Below the pieces are notes generated by a model. That model was not told the origin of the DNA and did not search any database. It saw only the letters and a program-made list of their open reading frames with translations. Of a DNA stretch of 64,000 bases, positions 50,113 to 60,511 are shown piece by piece. This DNA comes from Lagopus muta (lineage: Eukaryota; Chordata; Aves; Galliformes; Phasianidae). The position numbers and the translations under genes were made by a program. Numbering within the stretch: the stretch's first letter is position 1; each line of letters starts with the position of its first letter. The stretch covers positions 8,981,219 through 9,045,218 of the forward strand of contig NC_064444.1 of assembly GCF_023343835.1 (NCBI RefSeq). Direction: 5' to 3'.

Positions 50113-53100
50113 CATACTGGCTGAGGAGTGCATGTTTTCACTGCAGTTTGAACATTTCAGACCTACACAATTAAATGTTTTGGAGTTACCTTAGAACTCA
50201 GCTTGCACATGCTTAGTTCCTTACTCAGCTGTAAGGAACTTGACTTTTACTAATGCACACTGTAGTTTTGGGCCAAGAAAGAAATACTTTGTTTTTCCTG
50301 AAGCTTCTAAAATTCCTCAATTTAATCATCCCACTTTAACTCTTGCTCTTGAAGCAGAACATTATAGCTCCAGAGATCAAGATAGGAGCTTGAGAAATTT
50401 CTCAACTCACATGATTTTTTCTGCCAGTATGCTTACTGTTTGGTGAGGTCAGAGATAGTTTGCAGCAACCTGACATGCCAGGGGAGAAAGAGGTCTGGTG
50501 GTATACACAACTTTCTGACAGGTTTGTGCACAGGTGGGTGGATGTCTGGCTGATGCATCCCACTTCTTAAGCAGGTTTTTAAACCCTTCTTTTCTTAATA
50601 AATCTCCTTTTGTTCCTTTCTACCACTAGGCCTTTTAGCTTTGGTGTATAATTACATGGAAGAGTATCGTTTTGGATATGGGGATTTAGATGATTGAGGA
50701 TTTGTAATGGAATACAGAGTTTATCATCTTGGGATATGAAACAGAAACCAAACTTAAGTGCACATGGAAGCTATTGCTGCCTGTTTAGACTTGTTTCAAT
50801 TTTCTCATTTTGGGAAAAGGAAACATTAAAAAAAAAGAAAAACAAACAAACAAAAAAAAGGCACACAGTAGCAGTTGATTTCTTGTTCACTTCAGAGTGA
50901 ATGGACGAGGAGACCAAGCTGTCAGTGTATTCCTTTTGTAGGCTGTTTTTCCAGGTTAGAAAGATACGCATTTACTTGTCATAAAAGGCATTTACTTGAT
51001 AGCACTGGCACTCATGTCCTGAGTTTATTAACTGAGTATTTAGTGTCTTAGAGCGCAGACTTTCACTTCTGACTAATGTCTGAGAGTGAAGACTGATTTC
51101 ATTTCTATTCTTAGTATACTGTCTCTTAAGTTGTGAATGAGAGCAGTACGTGAAAAATTTGCATAGTATCAGCATCACCACAAACAGTGAATTCAGCTCA
51201 CAAATTTATTCATGATAGCCATTGACTGGCCAGTGAAATACAACTCAACTGGCAGTTTGGGTTAAGGAAGACAAAAATTCACAAAGGCCCATTCATGTGA
51301 AGCTGCGCTTCCAAGTGAGCTTATTCCTATTTACGAGCCTGTTTTTAAGCCTACCACTACATTGTTTTACTTACGCATACAAAGCATTCAGAACGGAAAT
51401 TTAAAAGATGTCCCATTGTGAAGACTATATATTCTGCAGCCCGTGTCTGGGGAAAAATCTGCCTGTGTGTTCACAGCTCTAAGAAATGCCTATGGCATAC
51501 TGCCAGATAACTATACATTTTGATTGTGATGTATTGTTAAAATTTTCTAATGTAAACACCAGTTAGTTGTGTTTTATGCTGGTTTAACTATTCCCATAGA
51601 AAAAGGTAAGATGCTTGAATAGAACATTGTCTGGTTTAGAAAATTACAGTAGTAAAATTTTGTGGAGAGTGATTATTTTTCAAGGATGGTTATGTCAGAA
51701 TTGATCTGACTTCCACAGAGTGCTGCGTTTTATATTAATATTAAAGCATCCATGTGAACAAACTGTAATGCTTTCAAAACTATACTATAGGTAGATGGCA
51801 GACTCTAGTAACTGTTATATTAGTAAATGGCATCCACACTCGGGGAAGTAACATTATTATTATTTAAGGAAAAAGTCACACTCTTTTATCAAAACCGTTA
51901 TCAGTACAAAATATCTGTGAATTGAATCTTTCAGATGGAGGAATGGAACCAGAGTGAAGTAATTAGCCATAGCATTCATTGCAGCTATTTAACCTAGGCA
52001 AAGACAGAGCTAGGAACTTCCAAAATGTGGGTTCCAAAATGTGGGCTTATTTCTCAGAATCCTGCTACTTGAAATTTGAAGCAAGGATACAGTGTTGATG
52101 GACTCTGTATGTCATTACCAATCTCATGAAAAATCTAGACCCACAGGTGATTTTAATTTTCCATACGCCATAGTGTAAATTGTTAGCTGAGCCATAACTG
52201 TAGTCTAACTCCTTAATCACATTCTGTTGTGGTTTAAACTGTAAGGCTTGTGTGTCACCCCCAAACTTACATTAATTTTGTCAGATCCATCTGAGCAAAA
52301 TTATGTAATAGGATGAAAGAAAATGAGACATGTTTTAAATTTCCAATGTAGATGTATAATTCTCCTCCAACCAACAAGTTAACTGCTCTGTTGTTGTATG
52401 TTTTCCTTAATTTTTGGTGTCAAAACTTATCATCTGTGGAAAAGAAAATGCTGATATTAGCTGCAAAGGAATATAGTGTTTATTCTGGAGAAGTACCCCT
52501 GTTGCCTTACTTCAGCCATTACAGTAATTTTCAAGGCTAACACGCTTCAATTTCCTCAAAACTTGCTGCTGAAAGCAGAGATTGCTCATTTTTATTGTTA
52601 TATAATTTCTTTCCTTTCAATTCACTTAGTAAAAACCTTTCAATCAGTTAATCTGAAATAGATAAATGGACCAGGCCGTGAAATGATGCTATCTGTGACA
52701 TCTCACAGACCTTACGTTTTCTGATGACAAAGTAGTTTTATTCCCCAGGCTTAGAACTCTAAGTCATGAATCTTGTTTTGTATTTGCTAATGTTGAGGGT
52801 TCAAGCAAAAATATTTTTATCTTGACTTAATGACTGAATGAACACTGTCAATTAAGTTTTGCTCTCAGAGCATATATTACCCTAGATGAAGACTTGCAAA
52901 GAAAGAAAGGAATGCAGGGCTCATGTACAGCTAGTGTTTCAGCTAAGAAGTGTTTTAAAGGATTTATTGTGATAGATGTGATTTCAGAATTTCTGTGGTT
53001 TTTAGAATTCATCAATGAAGAATAGCTTATTTCTGCTAAGGCTTGTACCATGCCATTTTTAGGCAATTGATCCACAGATGTGCAGGAAGAACTTTCATGT

Positions 53101-56100
53101 ACTTCTCAGTCTTAAATACTACAGTTTGTAACTCAATGCAATTGAATGATATTAAAAAAAAAAAAGTAAAATCTCTTTAAGTCAAGTAAGCACATGACTT
53201 AATTACTTTCACATGCCAACATAGAAGTAGGGTTAAGAGAAATGGACAAAATATAACTGAGCTAAGCATGTATTAAAATCTTAAATATTAAAGAAGACAT
53301 AGTAAGTCTTTTTCATTTTCAGTACTTTTTTGAGTCAAATGCTGTTTCAATCTTTTCTAGTGACAGTTAATAATTATGCTCATTGATTTACCAATTAGCA
53401 ACATAAACTTATAATTATTTTTAATTAGATTTTCCAAATGTCATGCAGGAATTAATATCTTTTTTAATTTGGTTGCACAACAAGCTGAATGTACACCACA
53501 ATTTGACTCAGTTAGAAATCCCATTTTTTGTATGGAGAGTCTTATAAAATCTAGAAGCAGATGTATATTACTTATAAAAGAGCATTTTCAAAATAAGAAA
53601 GTAAAATAAAACCTTTACAAGAGAGGGTATGTCAAATTTTAAAATGGTTTGGGCTCTTTTACATACGGTATAAATATCTAAAAATACTTAAAGTAACATT
53701 TTGAACTCAGCAACACATCAAAAATGACTGTAAGAAAATGTAAAAGGCATAGTTAATACCTGGAGTGGCTGACTTAATACATCTATATTAAGAACATTTG
53801 AAATTATGTTTCTATATGTTGTGTAGAATATAAAGAAATATGGTTCACTGGCAATTGCAGACACATAACCTTTGTGTGTGTTATAACCAACATTGGCCAA
53901 CGGTTTTCATGTATGGAGAATCTTCAGTATTCTGTAAACATAGAACAAACTGTAATGTTAATATAAATTTTGTCTAAAATTGTTCTTCTTCAGCAGTGTA
54001 ATCTTTAAAAATAATAACTTCCTTTGTTTGCAATTTACAGACAGTTAAATTTAGTTCCTGGACAGAAGGTTCTTTGATGTAAATTGTCTAAGACAGCTCA
54101 TAATAACATCGCTTGGTGTTTTTCAGGCACAGTAGGGAAGGCACCAACAATACAAGCCAGCAAAAGTCCTGGGGGCTTTGGTGTTCAGGTCTCTGCAAAT
54201 CAGAAAAACAAGCTGAATGACCCTGGAGGTGGTTCTTTCAGGTAAAAAAAAAAAAAAAGAAAAAAGATTGCAGGAGGGTGGCTGGAGGGGGGGGGTCTTA
54301 AATAAAATTCAGAACTGGTTTAACACCAGAGGGCAGTGTTTTACAATAATTTCTGGCTTTCTGACTGTGATTGGATGATAATTTTCTTACTTAGTTGTAT
54401 TGGGAAAAGAAAAAAAAGGAGTGGTGGGACATGTCTTGAAAATTTTTTTCTAAATACACTTCAGAGTGTTTAATAAAGCCTTCACTTCTGTGCATTTCAG
54501 TAAAAATTCTGGCAAATGGAACTGTGCGTATGAAGCTTTAAAAAATACACTACTGCTTTTATGTATGAGATTTGAATGTTCATATGGAATAAATCTTGCT
54601 GAGAAGATGCTAATTGTTATGACAAGGCATCCTGTTGATAGATGACTGCTAAGCTGCAGCCATCTCCACATAAGCATACTGCAAACACTGTTTGTTCTTG
54701 CTAGTGTGTTTTCTATGTGTATGTGTACTTTTAAGAGAAAAGAAAACATTGCTTTATCTTTTCTTCATGTGCCTACTTTTGTGGCAGATTATGGTATTCT
54801 GTGAGTTTCTATAGTAATCTGGTGCTGCAAAGTTCAGCACAGGAGCACTGGTGCGTTGAGCTGCTATTTGCAATTCTTTCATACTGCAAACTCCTGTTTG
54901 GTTGGTTGTTTTTTGTTTTTTTCAGTGTTTTGGGTATGTTAGCTGTTTGTAGTGAAAAACTGGTCTTCCATTTATTGCATTTTGATTTCTGTCTTTTTTT
55001 TTTTCCCTGCTGATGGGAGTACGTTTAATGTGCATGTAATGGTTGAGCAGTTTCTTCTTCCTGTTTCTTTGCTAAATGACAAAATAATCCAGAAGGAAAT
55101 GAAAATCCAGGAATTCGTATGCTGCTCTCTGATGTCATGAAACCAGTAATTAATTTTGCAGGCTTAGACTTTTTCAGGTGCAGTAGAAGAGATTTTGTAG
55201 CTCTTAGTGAAATATCTCTGCTTTGAGGCATGTCAGTATTGCAACTAATAATAGTAGTAGTTAGTATTAATCTAGAAGCAAAATCATTCAATTTTTTATT
55301 TTCCAATGCTTTTGCCTCCCACTGAGTATTTAAATGATTTAAAATGTCTTATGGGTTCAATTGTACTGTCTTAATAAGTATTTTTTATGTTTGTAAGCAA
55401 CATGAGCATTTATTCTTCGTTAGTATAGCTTTCAATTTTACATACACCAAAAGGGACAGCATTTTTTTTTTTTTTTAACTGGATGTTGTAAACTGTGCCA
55501 GGATTGATTCTTGCATTCACTTAGTTTATACATAGAATATATTAGGTTAGTTGGAATTGTTAATTTTCCCTTGGGGAGAAGCAAATGCTCAAGGCACTGA
55601 TTGATAAATCAATAAATCTTTAGTGAGTTTGGTAAATAAGCTGTCAAGGGTGTATGTCATTTTTCCTCTAGAGAACAAATTTTAGTCAGAATGAATGTGT
55701 TTGTTTCCTTGCATTGTTTTCTCCTTCAAATAGTAAGACACAATACTGCATTTAAATAAGTCCATAAAATTGCAGGGATTTATTAAACAGCGGCAAAGAT
55801 CAAGCTTTTCCTTGATATCTTAACAAAGAATTCAGTTGTTTGCATATTTGCATTTCAACCCCTAACCTCTCCTCAGGACAAATAGATGTCTGACTATTAA
55901 GCCTAAAGGCACAGAGCTGGAGATCTGTATTAATCCTCTGAATGCTGACTAGTTTTCCTCAACATTCCCAGCGTGTGTGAAGAATGTGTTTTTAGCCAGA
56001 AGGCAAACTGGCATCTAAAGCAAAGCAAGAATTTTGAAAAATAGTTGTGTTATGTATAAATTTATTTTGCCCTTAGTGTTTCATTATTGCATATTTGTTT

Positions 56101-59100
56101 CATTATTCTATATTCTACTTCTTTATTTTTACTCTTGTGAGGAAGGTGTTGGTCACTAGAAATGGAAATGTGAGCTCAGCTATTTTTGGTTTCTTGTAGT
56201 CATACATTCTTAAACTTATGGTATTGTTCTAGACTGAGAAACAGTGGGAGGAATTACAGAGAGATGTAGCAATTAGAAATGTCACAAATTACAGCTTAAC
56301 CTCTAATGTCAGCATTGATTAATTAATTGTTATGTCTGCTTACACAAGTTCACCAGATATTGTGGTAGCTGCTCTATGACGTACAATCTTGAGCCCTGAG
56401 GCTTCTGCACTTCAAAGATGATGTAAATCTGAAATCTTACATCACCTTTTTTGATATTAAAATTTATTGTTTCTACATTTTTAAGTAGAAAATACAGACC
56501 ATTCAATTTAGTTGACTTTTCTACTACATAAATGAATGGAAATTAGAATTTCATTCTTTGTAATATTTTTTCTTTTATAGTAAATATCCAGTCTTATATT
56601 TGTACCATAATAAAGTGAAAGTAGAGGAGAAATGGAGGAGATGGCTTCTTGAAGTCTGCATGGGGGCCTACATGTTGTGCTGCAGCTGCTGTGTGCATCA
56701 CCAGTCTCATTTAGAAACATTAGAGCTTCCACCAATGTTACATACTACAGAAGACAATGAAAATAGCATGCTCTTGAAGTAGTTATTACCTGCAGTTTAG
56801 ACTGTGGCCAATATAGAGAAAAAGTGGAAGCATTTGTTTCCCTTGAAATTAAGTCAAAATCATTTTAGTAGGAAGGGATTTTGGGTGGTCAGCTACTCCA
56901 GCTTCTGAGTCAGAGCAGTTTTGTTACACCAGGAACTTGCCCAGTTCTGCCTGTCTACAAGGACAGAGGTATGCATTTGTACTCCGGAATTGCCCTATCG
57001 CTTCCTAACAGAACTGAGTAAAGCTCAGAGGCGTTGTACTTAAAATTGAGCAAGAGGTGGGCAGAACCATTCCTTTAATGTGTGTGACGATGATCATTTA
57101 CCTGAGTGTGCCAGTTAGGCTGATGCTCCTTCCTTTTCACAGGAACCTTACTATTTCTGAGACAGTAATATGAAGTTGTATATGACCTTTTGGAGCCCAT
57201 AATTACCTCTGCAACCTCAGTGATGTGGGGTTTTTTTTGTTTTTTTGTTTTTTTTTTTGTTTTGAGAATTCATGCCATGAAATAACTGGTACTATTTGAA
57301 CCTTATCTTTGTACTTAGATTTTATATTGCTGAGTGGCCATGTTTTAAAATAGAGTATACCCTGGAATAAATAATCAACTGTATTTCAGTCTTCTTTCAT
57401 CTGCCTAGAAGACATGCATTCTGAATCAGATAAGTCTCTTTTTGCCTCTTTATTTAAATAAAAGTTTAATAACCTAATTTTGGCAAAATACTTCAAAATG
57501 CTTGATGATATATCTGATAAAACACCAAGCAGTATGCTGTTTTGGGAAAGCAAGAAAGCTAATGCAGTGTTAAATGGATAACTTCACCTCAGAATGGTAT
57601 ACTTAAGCTGTAATTTTAAGTTTCTTTATTTTTTTTTAGATCAACGTTTCAGGCTCTGAGATGAGCTTGTATTTTTTCCACATTTGTAAAAAATAAAGTG
57701 CTGATCACAAATTTAATGTTTTGTCATCCTTTTTTTCTTGTCACTGGTAAAATCCAACATAGACTTCATGGATGGATTGTATGATAAAGCACTGATAGGG
57801 ATGAATCTCAAAAACCTATGACAGTCAGAATAAGCATTATAATAGAATTTGCATCAGTGAAAGTGATGCTATTTTAAAATGTAATACAGTAGTGGCTGTT
57901 GCTGTAATTTCAAGTGACAGGTTCTATCCAGTGTTGTAGCTGATCTCTGCTCAACTAATATGTAGACTTAGTGTTTTGCGTATGTGCATGGACTGCTATA
58001 AAAACATGAAATTTTACTTTGGAAAAAGTGAGGAATCAGTGGCATATGCTATCTCAACTGTTTTAGGTGGTATTTTATATTATTTTACGTAACTTATTTG
58101 AGAATAGTTCAATATTGGAGATTAGGACATCATGAGCTCAAAGTGTGTGAGGAAAAGTATTACTATGCACTCACACGTTGAAGATTTATTCATAAGTAAA
58201 ATGTCTCCAGATTTTCTTAATGTCTTAATTTAAACAAAATCTTCGAAGTATGTTTTAGAAAACTGTGCAAATGCTTCATTTTTTCTGAACATTATTTTCA
58301 AGGAGGTGCTCTTTGTAGTTGGTGAGTTTTTTTCATCAATAAGAGGGGGAAAGGAGGTGTTGAAAAAGGTTAAATACAGGATGAGGAAATGTACCTTGCA
58401 TTTGAAAACAGCTTGAAAACCCATGCTGCCTACTTAAAAATAGTGTGCATATTGGGATGTTAGATTTATCTAATAAGGCTCAGATTTTAGCTCAGTGAAG
58501 CCAGAAGTAATTAATATAAGCACAGTCATTTCTACCAGGAAACATGAAATTGTTAAATAACGTGCTGGATGAATAAGTAAAGATAGACAGTAATCATCAA
58601 TTTAGTCAACCACTGGATGGCATCTTTGTTCCACAGAATGACTTTTGAAGACACGTAGAGTTAGATAGTTGACTTTTGTAGGAAATGGTATGGCAAAGAC
58701 GCAAGCCCTCTTTTGTATACAAACATGCTTATGTCAATATCCGAAACCAAGTTCTCTTTTGTGTTGCAGTTCCTCAAAGTAAAAAAGGATATTGATAGAA
58801 ATTTCACCCTCAGACTGGAAAATCTGTAGTGCTAATGATGATTAATGAAAATATTTAACATCTATCTTCTTTCTGATGTAAAATAAAAACAAATGTACTT
58901 GGTGGTAGTAAATTGCTGATGTAAGTTGACCGGAAATAATTCTGTCCAGGAGTTACGTTGGTAGTCTTCTTTGTAAGTGCTGTTGTGCTGATTTTGATGA
59001 TTTCTGTGAATTCCTATTTTGTGCTCAAATAAAAAAAAAAAGAATTGCCTTTCTGATACTGCCTACCAAAAAGAAAAGGTGAAACTTGGAATCTCAGGAT

Positions 59101-59134
59101 AATCAAAGTAGAAGTTTAAGAAGACCAAAAAAAA

Positions 59135-59166
<32 letters not shown>

Positions 59167-60511
59167 CCAACACAAAAACCTATGAAAAGTGACAGTATCC
59201 TCAGGAATTTCACTTTGGAGAAGAAATGAAGTTCTTAGCGGTTGTGGAAAACAACAAAAGCTGACTTGTGCGAGTAACAAACTTTTTCTGACAATCATTG
59301 CAAAATTTGCCATTTTAAGCCTCAGGTATTCAGCATGTTTCTCCAGGCTTATACAGGCAAAAATCCCTTCTTCCTTTGAAAGAAAGCAAAACCAATATCT
59401 TAAACTGTCAAAGTCTTCCAAGAAAATTGGATACTCTGAGGTAGATATCTAGAAGAATATGGGGGGAACAGGGAAGACATGGATTTCTAGATTCCTCTTG
59501 TTACTTTTGTTCTTAATCCTTACTTGTATTTTTGGTTTTTACTGTGGCGTGAGATGTTTTAGCAGGTGAAACTAAGTATTCCGGTGCATGTAGAGGGCCA
59601 CGTATGTATGTTTTTATATAAATCTTTTAAATTAAACTTTTGCTTGTTTTACGCAGTAGAAATCTGAAGTTGGATGTATATGGATTTTTTCCAAATCTGT
59701 ATTCTCAACAGTTGTGTAGTCATTCCTAGAATACACTCAAATACAGTGTCTGTGTCACAAATAGCTCCTAAACAGAAAGTGCTGAAAGCAGATGGTTTGT
59801 TTCCACAGTTATGAGCCATCTCTTATAGAGGTAGGCCATAACAGATGCTTGGGAGATACCGATATGATCTGTCTTCTGAAACACACATTTGTCAGTTAGT
59901 CCTTTGTCAAGCTGTTAGGAAGGGTATTGCAGAGCAAACAGTGGCTTGGGAAATGCTGCTATCATCATCTGAAACGCAGCTCATTTCTCTAAAACTAGAT
60001 GATGTGTTCAACTGTTTTTGTATGTTGCTAGGGAAAATAGTATTGTACAGTTAAATGATGCTTGGAAACCAAACTTACCTGTGAATTCACTGTTGTTACT
60101 CCCAAATGAAGAAAAGGCACCTCCATCACTCCAGGCAAATGGCCCTGCTTGTGGGGACTTCTGAATGTGGTCAAGAAATAGTTAATTCTGAATCTAGAAT
60201 ATGATATGTGAGAATTGGGACTGTAATAGTTGTGATGTAAGTTGGCCCAGACAGCAAGCCTATTGCATGCTCTGGAGTTAGTGTGTATTTAATTGAGTGT
60301 TTCAAATGCGGAATTATTTTTTATTTGTATTTTCATTATAGAGATGATGATGACATCAATGATGTTGCCTCTATGGCTGGTGTTAATCTAAATGAAGAAA
60401 GTGCCCGAATTATGGCTACCAACTCTGACTTGGTTGGAACTCAGATACAGTCGTGTAAAGATGAACCCTTTCTTGCTGCTATACCTCTACATAAACGCAT
60501 ACTTGAAATGG
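21371..60511 (+). CDS. TAF4-family TFIID subunit (TAF4-like paralogue), ten exons, 3' part beyond window
   Basis: Seen: exons 21371-22442, 26152-26324, 34534-34671, 35850-36077, 37202-37324, 39143-39232, 41039-41296, 49867-49972, 54127-54241 and 60342-60511 join in frame to 824 codons. The N-terminus VDEKAVSDLVGSLESQL matches TAF4. Next come a P/A/G/Q-rich disordered part (about 40-330), GMVLVRTDAGQLVMVPQQAL (TAF4-type Q-rich region), a TAFH/NHR1 domain (about 538-621; ENVKKCKNFLATLIKLAS to SSPQPYLVPFLKKSLPALR), a short Q/S/T linker, and the first part of the TAF4 C-terminal domain (DDDDINDVASMAGVNLNEES). Known: TAF4 pairs with TAF12 through a histone fold in TFIID and contacts activators through TAFH and Q-rich parts. 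Position next to LSM14A and mixed TAF4/TAF4B residues suggest a third paralogue, so no symbol is assigned. Start ATG chosen for the TISU/Kozak context and family match; an upstream in-frame TTG at 21341 is not a start. Confidence 0.92.
21531..21572 (+). repeat. In-frame CAG/CCG trinucleotide repeat in exon 1
   Basis: CAGCCGCAG units followed by six consecutive CAG codons encode PQQPQQPQQQQQQ in the TAF4-like protein. It is prone to length variation. Confidence 0.9.
22443..26151 (+). other. Intron 1 of the TAF4-like gene
   Basis: 3.7 kb, GC-rich only in the first 200 bp, then AT-rich. No exon or recognisable mobile element was noticed. Confidence 0.8.
26152..26324 (+). CDS. TAF4-like exon 2 (glutamine-rich)
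   Basis: Acceptor TTCTCACTAG, donor GTATGT. It encodes GMVLVRTDAGQLVMVPQQAL followed by AQAQMQAQVQTQGQGP and ends VFRLTTTQ. It aligns with human TAF4 GMVLVRSENGQLLMIPQQAL. Phase 1 in, 0 out. Confidence 0.95.
26325..34533 (+). other. Intron 2 of the TAF4-like gene
   Basis: 8.2 kb, AT-rich. It contains a CT-repeat/A-run (about 28849-28883) and a perfect 12-base inverted repeat with a 2-base loop (33946-33971). The open frame at 32200-32553 has no recognised relatives. Otherwise nothing recognisable. Confidence 0.8.
34534..34671 (+). CDS. TAF4-like exon 3
   Basis: Acceptor TTTTATTAG, donor GTAAGT. It encodes QPTSVATSTVRLGLPVQAKV and ends LPGGSILSHTT, a T/S/A/V-rich segment of the activator-contact region. 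138 bp, phase 0 on both sides, so skipping would be in frame. Confidence 0.9.
35850..36077 (+). CDS. TAF4-like exon 4
   Basis: Acceptor CTCATAG, donor GTAAGT. It encodes VSVGTTNAQNLFKTTVSTGT, then PTSQQPAVITGGQTQSAAQN and ends GTTVVSQ. Q/P/T-rich, 228 bp, phase 0 on both sides. Confidence 0.92.
36284..36617 (+). mobile_element. LTR-like interspersed repeat, copy A (intron 4 of TAF4-like gene)
   Basis: It contains GGGAACTGCTGAATCACGG, GAACCTCTGATTGATC, CACAGGTGAAGGCAA, a TATTTAAG-like promoter box region (CCATTTAAGAG) and GGGGAAGGATCTCTTCTGG. The same blocks recur on the opposite strand at 37500-37818. The promoter-like box followed by a conserved downstream part suggests a solo LTR. Family not identified. 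Confidence 0.6.
37202..37324 (+). CDS. TAF4-like exon 5 (TAFH domain, first half)
   Basis: Acceptor CTTTTGCAG, donor GTAAGT. It encodes EMQENVKKCKNFLATLIKLA and ends RNVKALVQDLL, the first helices of the TAFH/NHR1 fold. 123 bp in phase 0, so skipping would keep the frame but destroy TAFH. The exon is bracketed by an inverted repeat pair. Confidence 0.96.
37500..37818 (-). mobile_element. LTR-like interspersed repeat, copy B, inverted (intron 5)
   Basis: Read on the minus strand it matches copy A almost end to end, from GTATGGGAACTGCTGAGTC through CCTATTTAAGAGCTGG to GATTATACAA. Copies A and B form an inverted pair about 880 bp apart that brackets coding exon 5 (37202-37324). Confidence 0.6.
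38685..38714 (+). repeat. (TA)n microsatellite
   Basis: Alternating TA run in intron 5 of the TAF4-like gene. Confidence 0.85.
39143..39232 (+). CDS. TAF4-like exon 6 (TAFH domain, second half)
   Basis: Acceptor CCTCCAAG, donor GTAACG. It encodes DAKIDPEEFTGRLQSELKSS followed by PQPYLVPFLK. SELKSSPQP resembles TAF4B, while PYLVPFLK resembles TAF4. 90 bp, phase 0. Confidence 0.96.
41039..41296 (+). CDS. TAF4-like exon 7 (end of TAFH and linker)
   Basis: Acceptor TTTTTAG, donor GTAGGT. It begins KSLPALRQSLLNSQHSV, completing the TAFH C-terminal helix, and continues as a Q/S/T/V-rich linker ending VVQSNQSSQL. 258 bp, phase 0. Confidence 0.95.
45600..46035 (-). mobile_element. Second mariner-type relic, internally deleted, opposite orientation
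   Basis: The reverse complement shares long stretches with the 9770-10190 element (GCATGCAGGCTC followed by TGATCACTGCTGG, then the GTTTC.GTGGAAATAAAT tail). Imperfect inverted ends are visible: CATTACTTTCAGAATAGCCC on the right and CTTAAAGTAGTGGCTGC on the left. Only about 435 bp remain, so it is a non-autonomous or deleted copy. It lies in intron 7 of the TAF4-like gene. Confidence 0.7.
48729..48770 (+). repeat. TG/TA-rich microsatellite
   Basis: Interrupted GTGTATATAT units in intron 7. Confidence 0.8.
49689..49713 (+). repeat. (TA)n(CA)n microsatellite
   Basis: TATATATA followed by CACACACACA, about 155 bp upstream of exon 8. Confidence 0.85.
49867..49972 (+). CDS. TAF4-like exon 8 (linker, NAGNAG acceptor)
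   Basis: The acceptor region reads AATAGCAG, so splicing can start at 49867 (adds Gln) or 49870. It encodes QIIQSTSAQTVKRNPACQ and ends MPVVITQTIRPQ plus one base. Donor GTATGG. The exon follows an 8.6 kb intron, so a missed exon upstream is possible. Confidence 0.82.
49973..54126 (+). other. Intron 8 of the TAF4-like gene
   Basis: 4.2 kb, AT-rich, with a long T-run (50082-50108) and a tandem 14-base duplication (52018-52045). Nothing else recognisable. Confidence 0.8.
50082..50108 (+). repeat. Poly-T tract (27 bases)
   Basis: Uninterrupted T-run about 110 bp downstream of exon 8. Confidence 0.9.
54127..54241 (+). CDS. TAF4-like exon 9 (entry to TAF4 domain)
   Basis: Acceptor GTTTTTCAG. 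It encodes TVGKAPTIQASKSPGGFGVQ, then NQKNKLNDPGGGSF, close to TAF4 QKNKLKEPGGGSFR. The donor is GTAAAA inside a long A-run. Phase 1 in, 2 out. Confidence 0.94.
57231..57264 (+). repeat. T-rich (T)nG repeat
   Basis: T-runs separated by single G bases, in intron 9. Confidence 0.85.
59127..59166 (+). repeat. Poly-A tract with one G
   Basis: About 40 bases of A with a single G, in intron 9. No LINE or retrogene body is recognisable immediately upstream. Confidence 0.9.
60342..60511 (+). CDS. TAF4-like exon 10 (TAF4 histone-fold region, first part)
   Basis: Acceptor TTCATTATAG, donor GTGAGA. It encodes DDDDINDVASMAGVNLNEES, then ARIMATNSDLVGTQIQSCKD and HKRILEMG. This is the start of the conserved TAF4 C-terminal domain that pairs with TAF12. 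It ends in phase 1, so further exons must lie to the right of the window. Confidence 0.96.

Larger units (their letters stand above)
54242..60341 (+). other. Intron 9 of the TAF4-like gene
   Basis: 6.1 kb, AT-rich. It starts with an A-run and a G-run immediately after the donor, and holds a T/G homopolymer stretch (57231-57264) and a long A-run (59127-59166). No exon or named element was recognised. Confidence 0.8.
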
